From Planctomycetaceae bacterium (GTDB lineage Bacteria; Planctomycetota; Planctomycetia; Pirellulales; Pirellulaceae), in assembly GCA_002708345.1 (NCBI GenBank), contig PANG01000026.1, forward strand, positions 10,620-17,282: a stretch of DNA of 6,663 nucleotides, read 5' to 3'. This document shows, one piece after another, positions 1 to 4,767 of the stretch. The notes beneath the pieces were generated by a model. It saw nothing but the letters and a program-made list of their open reading frames with translations, did not search any database and had not been told where the DNA came from. The position numbers and the translations under genes are program-made. Position 1 is the first letter of the stretch; the number at the start of each line of letters is the position of its first letter.

Positions 1-1
1 C

Positions 2-577
2 AACTATCCGTACGCCTATAACCAGGAACGGGACCAGGAGGAACTCCAGGCACGCGAGTCGAAGTACATGGCAGTTCTTGCCGACCCTGCTGCCCGGGCC
101 GAGGAAAGCGCCCTGGAGGGAACCCGGTTTAATGACGCGATGAAGATTGTCACCAGCCCTGATTACTGCGTGAAATGTCACATTGTTGGTGACTTTTCAC
201 CCCAGGGGGCCGACCGAGGGAAAGCCCCTGACCTGGCACGTGTCTTTGAACGATTGCGGCCGAACTATATCCGTCGCTGGATCGCCCGGCCCAATGGGAT
301 CCTTCCCTACACCAGCATGCCGGTCAACATTCAATACAAGCCGGAAGATGCTCCATTCCAGGGTGGTGTTGCCCAGTTGCTTTACCATGGAACCAGCACC
401 GAGCAGGTCGATGCACTGGTGGACCTGCTGATGAATTATGACAAGTACGCTGGACGTCGGGCGTCGGTCCGGCCCCTGGTCGAAGCAGCAGCCAGGGCCA
501 AGCAGGAGGAGGCGGCAGACCCGGTTGACCCGGCGGCCGAGAGCGAGGAGAGTGACGAGGAAACGACCACCGAATAA
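2..577 (+). CDS. Cytochrome c family protein, C-terminal part (5' truncated by window edge)
   Basis: The frame is open from the first complete codon at base 2, so 191 C-terminal residues are visible and the true start lies off the window. An internal ATG at 68 is a poor start: it has no clear Shine-Dalgarno and would give a protein without a signal peptide, although heme c is attached in the periplasm. A single heme-binding motif CVKCH lies at visible residues 56-60, and a likely distal heme ligand Met sits at visible residue 106 (TSMPVN), spacing typical of a class I cytochrome c domain. A further ~25-residue helix-like stretch follows, then a strongly acidic tail rich in Glu, Asp and Ala that ends in TTTE. 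Role by inference: periplasmic electron carrier or the cytochrome subunit of a quinol-oxidising complex feeding the oxidase encoded downstream. Whether more hemes lie upstream cannot be seen. Confidence 0.85.
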   Translation, partial: NYPYAYNQERDQEELQARESKYMAVLADPAARAEESALEGTRFNDAMKIVTSPDYCVKCHIVGDFSPQGADRGKAPDLARVFERLRPNYIRRWIARPNGILPYTSMPVNIQYKPEDAPFQGGVAQLLYHGTSTEQVDALVDLLMNYDKYAGRRASVRPLVEAAARAKQEEAADPVDPAAESEESDEETTTE

Positions 578-623
578 TAGAAGGAAATACAACCGAGGTA
601 TGAATGGATCGGGGATGCGTTCC

Positions 624-651
624 TTCGCGACCTGGACCAGCGGCGTATAAT
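624..651 (+). promoter_or_regulatory. Candidate sigma-70-like promoter for the cupredoxin/oxidase cluster
   Basis: A perfect TATAAT hexamer lies at 646-651 in the 226-nt gap between the truncated cytochrome and the first cupredoxin gene. The best -35 match is TTCGCG at 624-629, which agrees with TTGACA at only three positions, with a 16-nt spacer. Expected transcription would begin around 657-660, at the edge of a perfect hairpin, leaving a leader of about 145 nt before the ATG at 804. The position between two modules makes a promoter reasonable, but the weak -35 means it is a sequence match only. Confidence 0.35.
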
Positions 652-656
652 GAAGA

Positions 657-674
657 GAACCGGCTGACCGGTTC
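657..674 (+). other. Perfect 7-bp hairpin in the leader (GAACCGG / CCGGTTC)
   Basis: GAACCGG (657-663) and CCGGTTC (668-674) are exact reverse complements separated by the loop CTGA. A run of only four T residues (686-689) begins 11 nt after the stem, so it is a poor match to an intrinsic terminator. It could be a weak terminator for the upstream cytochrome transcript, a 5'-end stabilising hairpin for a transcript started at the adjacent TATAAT, or an operator half-site pair. The sequence alone does not decide between these. Confidence 0.4.
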
Positions 675-724
675 CCACCTGCCGCTTTTCAGGGAATGAA
701 ACCTGAAGCTTTCTACCACGAACC

Positions 725-741
725 TGCCGAACTGGTCGGCA
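725..741 (+). repeat. Inverted repeat TGCCGA-5 nt-TCGGCA in the leader
   Basis: TGCCGA (725-730) and TCGGCA (736-741) pair perfectly over 6 bp around the loop ACTGG, in the non-coding leader 62 nt before the ATG at 804. The same two arms recur at 2588-2602 just before the diheme cytochrome gene, with a 3-nt loop. Both copies begin CCTGCCGA and are followed by ACAA within one or two bases. It may be a shared RNA hairpin or protein-binding site, or chance in a GC-rich sequence where both hexamers are common. Confidence 0.3.
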
Positions 742-791
742 ACAAACTTGTGAACTGGCCTCGAGCGATGGAGCATTGCTGTCAGGCGAGT

Positions 792-798
792 GAGGAGA
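792..798 (+). promoter_or_regulatory. Ribosome binding site fixing the start at 804
   Basis: GAGGAGA ends 5 nt before the ATG at 804. The in-frame ATGs further upstream (696 and 768) lack a comparable site and would put non-signal sequence in front of a clear signal peptide, so 804 is preferred. Confidence 0.7.
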
Positions 799-803
799 AA
801 ACC

Positions 804-1586
804 ATGAATCGAATGAAACTGGCTGGCCTTTGTGCGGGCATGATTGTCCTTCTGCAAGGGAGCGGTCTCGAGGCCCAGCAATGGGGTAACCTGAAGGTTC
901 GTTTTGCCTACGATGGCGATGCTCCCAAGGCTCAACCGATCGAGGTCACCAAGGACGAGGCCTACTGTGGCAAGTTCAAACCGATGGACGAGACGCTGGT
1001 GGTCAATGCCGAGAATAACGGGATTGCCAATGTGATTGTCTATGTCCGCACCAAGGACGTCGCCATCCATCCGGACTATGACAAGCTGCTCAAGGTGCCG
1101 GTCAAACTGGATAACAAGGGTTGTCGTTTCGAACCCCACGTGACAATGCTCTGGACCAGGCGGACGCTGGAGCTGGGGAACACCGACATGGTGGGTCACA
1201 ACACGGCGGTCAGTACCTTCTTCAATGATCCGATCAACCCCTTGATCCCGACCGGTGGGGTGCTCAAGAAAAAGTACGAGGCCGAGGAGCGACTTCCCGC
1301 CAAGGTGACCTGCTCCATTCACCGCTGGATGAGCTGCTGGCTGGTGATCCGTTCAAACCCCTACGGGGCGGCGTCAGACAAGAACGGGCTGGTGGAGATC
1401 AAGAACCTGCCGGCCGGTGAACTGGAATTCCAGGTCTGGCAGGAGAAGGCAGGTTATATCAGCAAGGTCAAGCTCGATGGCACAGCGGCCGAGTGGCTGC
1501 GGGGCCGTACCAAGGTCAAGATCGAGGCAGGTAAAACGGCAGACCTGGGTGATGTACTGGTCAATTCAACGCTCTTTGACAAGTAG
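804..1586 (+). CDS. Secreted cupredoxin-like (amicyanin-loop type) protein
   Basis: The protein has 260 residues and a signal peptide (basic Asn-Arg-Met-Lys start, hydrophobic core, probable cleavage after Leu-Glu-Ala at residue 24), so it acts in the periplasm. Residues ~28-95 form a beta-rich domain with a YCGK motif (C55) and a GIANVIVYV strand. Residues ~107-185 are cupredoxin-like: CRFEPHV (C107, H112), then H132 in GHN, and C170, H173, M176 in CSIHRWM. These four match type 1 copper ligands, and Cys-x2-His-x2-Met is the short loop known from amicyanin; the H132-C170 distance of 38 is close to amicyanin's 39. Residues ~186-260 resemble a carboxypeptidase-regulatory-like beta domain. Such proteins are often annotated as methylamine utilisation or plastocyanin-like. 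The next gene is a paralogue. An electron-transfer role to the downstream oxidase is inferred; copper delivery or storage is the alternative. Confidence 0.8.
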   Translation: MNRMKLAGLCAGMIVLLQGSGLEAQQWGNLKVRFAYDGDAPKAQPIEVTKDEAYCGKFKPMDETLVVNAENNGIANVIVYVRTKDVAIHPDYDKLLKVPVKLDNKGCRFEPHVTMLWTRRTLELGNTDMVGHNTAVSTFFNDPINPLIPTGGVLKKKYEAEERLPAKVTCSIHRWMSCWLVIRSNPYGAASDKNGLVEIKNLPAGELEFQVWQEKAGYISKVKLDGTAAEWLRGRTKVKIEAGKTADLGDVLVNSTLFDK

Positions 1587-1590
1587 TAGT

Positions 1591-1598
1591 AAAGGTGG
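1591..1598 (+). promoter_or_regulatory. Ribosome binding site favouring ATG 1607 over GTG 1595
   Basis: AAAGGTGG ends 8 nt before ATG 1607, a good distance. The in-frame GTG at 1595 lies within this site, so it is unlikely to be the start. The previous gene ends in three consecutive in-frame stops (TAG TAG TAA, 1584-1592) that overlap the first bases of this site. Confidence 0.55.
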
Positions 1599-1606
1599 AT
1601 AAGCAC

Positions 1607-2578
1607 ATGATGAGAGGCATGCACATTGAGCGAGCAGGTCGCGTTCTGCCGGCCCTCGTCGGGGCGCTGGCGGTTTCGCTCCTCTCTGCCGCAGGCTGTG
1701 CCCGGACCATGCCCGGAGCGGTTGATGTGAGTGCGGAGAATGTCACCTCGCTGGAGCAGGAATTCGTGCTCTCCAGTGGCGGAGCTGCGACCGTGCAGGT
1801 GGAGGTACCGGAACCAGATGGGTTTGCCACGCTGCGGGGACGCATTGTGCTTGCCGGTTCCCTCTCCGGAACGCTTGTTGCACTCTCGCCGGACAAGGAC
1901 CTGAGGGTTTGTGGTGCCAACGTGATTCCCAACGAGGCGCTGGTGATTGGAAGCGACAGCGGAATCCAGAATGTCATGCTCTACGTGGAGACAAGGAAGT
2001 TCAAAATCCCGGTCGGGGATTCCAAGTGGGAACACCAGGAATACCTTGACCAGAAGGACGCGGTGCTGGACGGGGCCAATGCCTTTAACCAGGAAAGCTG
2101 TAGGTTCCTCTCCCATGTTTTTGCCATGCGGGCCACGCAGACCCTGACAATCCTCAACAGTGACACGGTCGGCCACAATACCGACCTGCAGTCGGCCTCG
2201 GGGCTTGCAGCCCGGTCGAACTACCAGGTCCCGGGTAGTGGTTCTGTGGTTTACTCGCCAGGTTACAAGTCCAAGGCGCCGTTCAAGGTAAGTTGCGGGG
2301 CACATGGCTGGATGACAGCCTACATCCATGTGTCGGACCATCCCTTCTTTGCCGTCAGTGGTGAGGACGGGAGTTTCCAGATCAAGCATGTCCCGAGCGG
2401 AGTGCCGCTGGAATTCCGCATCTGGCATGAGTCAGCAAACAAGCCCGGTGCCGTCACCGTCAACGATCCCCAGGCGGAGTACTCCAAGGGGAAGTTGACG
2501 CGGACATTCTCCGCCGACGAGGATGTTGACTGGACAATCGAGATTGACGCCTCCAACTTTAACCACCTTTTTAACTAG
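1607..2578 (+). CDS. Cupredoxin-like lipoprotein, paralogue of the preceding gene
   Basis: From ATG 1607 the protein has 323 residues; a GTG at 1595 would add four. A hydrophobic segment ends in SLLSAAGC, a slightly weak lipobox, with C31 as the probable lipidated residue, followed by a ~40-residue linker. Residues ~70-125 carry a beta domain with VCGA (C102) and GIQNVMLYV. The copper domain has CRFLSHV (C165, H170), H190 in GHN, and C230, H233, M236 in CGAHGWM, a full type 1 set with the amicyanin-like Cys-x2-His-x2-Met loop and an H190-C230 distance of 40. The C-terminal ~80 residues (HPFFAVSGEDGSF, FRIWHE) resemble a carboxypeptidase-regulatory-like fold. Landmarks occur in the same order as in the 804-1586 product, so this is a tandem duplication with divergence; here the protein is probably membrane-tethered. 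It is a candidate fixed electron carrier near the oxidase. Lipidation and redox role are inferred. Confidence 0.8.
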   Translation: MMRGMHIERAGRVLPALVGALAVSLLSAAGCARTMPGAVDVSAENVTSLEQEFVLSSGGAATVQVEVPEPDGFATLRGRIVLAGSLSGTLVALSPDKDLRVCGANVIPNEALVIGSDSGIQNVMLYVETRKFKIPVGDSKWEHQEYLDQKDAVLDGANAFNQESCRFLSHVFAMRATQTLTILNSDTVGHNTDLQSASGLAARSNYQVPGSGSVVYSPGYKSKAPFKVSCGAHGWMTAYIHVSDHPFFAVSGEDGSFQIKHVPSGVPLEFRIWHESANKPGAVTVNDPQAEYSKGKLTRTFSADEDVDWTIEIDASNFNHLFN

Positions 2579-2587
2579 CATTTATCC

Positions 2588-2602
2588 TGCCGATATTCGG
2601 CA
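2588..2602 (+). repeat. Inverted repeat TGCCGA-TAT-TCGGCA before the diheme cytochrome gene
   Basis: A 6-bp perfect stem with a 3-nt loop lies between the stop at 2578 and the ATG at 2614, ending 11 nt before that ATG. It has the same arms as the leader repeat at 725-741. No T-run follows, so it is not an intrinsic terminator. Its position next to a weak ribosome binding site could let it affect translation initiation or mRNA processing; this is inference. Confidence 0.35.
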
Positions 2603-2613
2603 GACAAGAGACG

Positions 2614-3912
2614 ATGAGAACGAGAATTCACCACCTCCGAACCTGGCAGCTGATGCTTCTCTTCGGGATGCTACTTGGCGTCTCGAGCGGTTGCTTCTCC
2701 CCACCGGCGGATTTCCAGTTCAACTGGGTTTACCTGGCCGTCCAGGAGCAGCAACTGGGAACTCCTGACGATCCGGCAGCATTTAGTGACGAACAGCGAC
2801 GGAACGTCGCGGAAATCCTGCAGGCGACCTTCGGGACTCCACAGGATCCCCGGCTTCCCGGCGGACTGGAGGACGCCAACCCGGAGGACCTGGTCAATCT
2901 CTATGGCTTGCGTTTGGCAGCAGGCCCGGTGGGACATGACAAGGTGACCCGGGAACCGCGGGGCCTTTACCGCCAGCACTGTGCCCACTGTCATGGTGTG
3001 ACCGGTGACGGGATGGGACCCACCGCCGGCTTCCTTAACCCCTACCCGCGGGATTATCGGCCCGGGATGTACAAGTTCAAGTTGACCAAGTCGACCCAGA
3101 AGCCGAGTAAGGCGGATCTGCTTCGGACGCTTCGCAAGGGGATCCCCGGCACGGCGATGCCCAGTTTCCGGGTCCTGCCGGAGGACGAGCTTTCGGCACT
3201 GGTCGATTACGTGATTTATCTCAGCCTGCGAGGCGAGGTCGAACGGGAACTGATCAGTCTTCTTTCCGGCCTTGAAGAGGGTGCCCTGCTGCTGGATCCA
3301 CGGCAGAAGTCAACAGATTCGGAAGGATATGGCGAGTCGACGGCGCTGGTCAAGGAGTCCATCCAGAACGTGTTCATGAAGTGGTCGATCAGTGAACCGG
3401 CCGTGATCCCGGCTCCACCCGCCTGGTGGCAGACGCTCAATAACGGGCAGCTCGATTACAGCTCTGCCGAGGCGGTCGAGGTTCATGACCGCGGGCTGGC
3501 CCTTTTCCGGGGCAAGGCGGGTTGTATCTCCTGCCATGGGGAAACGGCACTGGGGGATGGAAACGTATCGAACTACGACAAGTGGACCGAGCAGTTGGTA
3601 GATGCCAAGGGGCGTACGGAGGAGGATCGGCTGGAGCCCTACCGGACGTCGTTCCAGAAGTACGGGGCGCTGTTGCCCCGGCCGATCCGTCCGCGGAACC
3701 TGCGGCAGGGTGTTTACCGGGGCGGCCGACGACCCATCGATCTTTATCACCGCATCAGCCAGGGGATCAACGGAACCCCGATGCCGAACCAGGAGCAGAC
3801 ATTGACCGCCGAGGAGATCTGGTCGCTGGTTTTTTATGTTCGCTCGTTACCGTTTGAACATGCCAGCCGTCCGGCCGGTGTCCGAAACCTTGACAGGGAA
3901 CGACCAAACTAA
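2614..3912 (+). CDS. Diheme cytochrome c, probable lipoprotein
   Basis: The protein has 432 residues. A basic start (RTRIHHLR) and hydrophobic stretch end in GVSSGC, with C27 as probable lipidation site, so it is likely anchored on the periplasmic side. The first heme domain (~residues 105-215) has CAHCH (C123, C126, H127) and distal Met M182 in TAMPSF. After a ~90-residue linker, the second domain (~290-415) has CISCH (C304, C307, H308) and M390 in TPMPNQ. Both domains share a PR-x2-R-x-G-x-Y element (P145 and P360) followed by a leucine-rich stretch and G-I-x-G-T-x-M-P, so they look duplicated. The spacing from heme to Met is longer in the second domain. The ribosome binding site before ATG 2614 is weak (AAGAG), but that start gives the proper signal sequence. 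It sits 39 nt upstream of coxB, whose product has no fused heme domain, so it is a good candidate for the immediate donor to CuA (inference). Confidence 0.88.
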   Translation: MRTRIHHLRTWQLMLLFGMLLGVSSGCFSPPADFQFNWVYLAVQEQQLGTPDDPAAFSDEQRRNVAEILQATFGTPQDPRLPGGLEDANPEDLVNLYGLRLAAGPVGHDKVTREPRGLYRQHCAHCHGVTGDGMGPTAGFLNPYPRDYRPGMYKFKLTKSTQKPSKADLLRTLRKGIPGTAMPSFRVLPEDELSALVDYVIYLSLRGEVERELISLLSGLEEGALLLDPRQKSTDSEGYGESTALVKESIQNVFMKWSISEPAVIPAPPAWWQTLNNGQLDYSSAEAVEVHDRGLALFRGKAGCISCHGETALGDGNVSNYDKWTEQLVDAKGRTEEDRLEPYRTSFQKYGALLPRPIRPRNLRQGVYRGGRRPIDLYHRISQGINGTPMPNQEQTLTAEEIWSLVFYVRSLPFEHASRPAGVRNLDRERPN

Positions 3913-3933
3913 CTGCCGCGAATGCACGTGGCG

Positions 3934-3945
3934 AGAGAGGGAGAG
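3934..3945 (+). promoter_or_regulatory. Purine-rich ribosome binding site supporting GTG 3952 for coxB
   Basis: AGAGAGGGAGAG ends 6 nt before GTG 3952. The in-frame ATG at 3922 has no purine-rich site in front of it (the preceding bases are AACTGCCGCGA) and would place this tract inside the coding sequence. Confidence 0.55.
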
Positions 3946-3951
3946 AAACAA

Positions 3952-4767
3952 GTGGGACGCTTTTGGAGTCTGTTATTCCTGATGGTTCCCGTGCTCGGGG
4001 TGCTGGCATTTGTCTTTGCCGCATCGCCCGACAGCAAGCCATTCCTGGATCACTGGCTTCCCCTGAATATCAATGAGCAGGGTTACGTGATTGATGATCT
4101 CTTCATGTTCATCCTTTACCTCACCGGGGTGATCTTTATCATCACCGGGGTGCTGCTGTTCCGCTTTCTCTGGAAGTACGACGCAGCCAATAACAGCGAG
4201 CCGGTCAAGTACGTCCACGGTAACCACTCGCTGGAGATCATCTGGTCGATCCTGCCGGCCATCACGCTGCTCTTTATTGCCATTTACCAGATGGATGCCT
4301 GGGCAGAACACAAGATGCGGCGGCCGTTGCTGGAGGATGGTAGTCTCAAACCCGCCCTGGCCCAGGTCACCGCTCGCCAGTTTGAATGGCGAATCCGCTA
4401 CGCCGGTCCTGACGAGCAGGTTGGCACACCGGATGACATCCATATCGTCAATGAACTGCATGTGCCTGTGGATGAGGACGTGGTGCTCCAGGTCCAGAGC
4501 GAGGACGTGCTGCATAGTTTCTTCCTGCCAAACCTGCGGATCAAGCAGGACCTGGTTCCGGGGATGAGGCAGTTCAGCTGGTTCCATGCAAACCAGGGTG
4601 GGATTTATGATCTTGTCTGTGCCGAGCTGTGTGGCTGGGGACATTACAAGATGCGGGGCCGCCTGGTCGTTGAGTCACGAGAGGATTTTGATGCCTGGCT
4701 GTTAGAGATGGCGGCCGAGCAGGAGCGAACGCAGCCCGAACCGGCTGCTGATGGAGAGGACGAATGA
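3952..4767 (+). CDS. coxB: Cytochrome c oxidase subunit II (CuA subunit)
   Basis: CoxB takes electrons from periplasmic carriers through its binuclear CuA centre and passes them to heme a in subunit I. From GTG 3952 the product has 271 residues; from ATG 3922 it would have 281. An N-terminal hydrophobic segment (~4-24) may be a signal or an extra membrane helix. Two helices follow at ~48-73 and ~94-114. The second begins LEIIW, whose E95 matches the conserved glutamate at the K-channel entrance (E62 in bovine subunit II). The periplasmic cupredoxin domain carries H188 (HSFFLP) and CAELCGWGHYKM with C223, E225, C227, H231 and M234, the complete CuA ligand set. The chain ends shortly after this domain in an acidic tail, so there is no C-terminal cytochrome c as in caa3 enzymes. 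The stop overlaps the coxA start (ATGA), indicating translational coupling. Confidence 0.96.
   Translation: MGRFWSLLFLMVPVLGVLAFVFAASPDSKPFLDHWLPLNINEQGYVIDDLFMFILYLTGVIFIITGVLLFRFLWKYDAANNSEPVKYVHGNHSLEIIWSILPAITLLFIAIYQMDAWAEHKMRRPLLEDGSLKPALAQVTARQFEWRIRYAGPDEQVGTPDDIHIVNELHVPVDEDVVLQVQSEDVLHSFFLPNLRIKQDLVPGMRQFSWFHANQGGIYDLVCAELCGWGHYKMRGRLVVESREDFDAWLLEMAAEQERTQPEPAADGEDE

Noticed and set aside
600..650. Sixteen-codon ORF (MNGSGMRSFATWTSGV) in the gap after the truncated cytochrome
   Set aside because: A GAGG sits only one base before its ATG, and the better AGAAGGAAA is rather far away. Its stop overlaps the TATAAT hexamer. No attenuator-like run of codons is present, so it is not supported as a gene.
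657..689. Intrinsic terminator after the upstream cytochrome
   Set aside because: The stem is only 7 bp and the T-run is four bases, 11 nt away from it. It was kept as a hairpin of unknown role rather than called a terminator.
696..803. N-terminal extension of the first cupredoxin protein from ATG 696
   Set aside because: The 36 extra residues are not signal-like and lack a ribosome binding site, whereas ATG 804 has GAGGAGA at the right distance and starts a normal signal peptide.
324..1322. Long minus-strand open frame of about 330 codons
   Set aside because: It lies opposite the truncated cytochrome and the first cupredoxin gene, both of which have clear family motifs. Its translation shows no recognisable domain, and it spans the gap and both genes, as expected for an antisense shadow in GC-rich DNA.
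1454..2428. Long minus-strand open frame opposite the second cupredoxin gene
   Set aside because: It has no motif or ribosome binding site and overlaps fully supported plus-strand genes with conserved copper ligands.
4414..4440. Asp/Gly-rich loop in CoxB (PDEQVGTPDDI) as a calcium-binding motif
   Set aside because: The spacing does not match an EF-hand or dockerin loop, and a similar acidic insertion could simply be a surface loop of the CuA domain.
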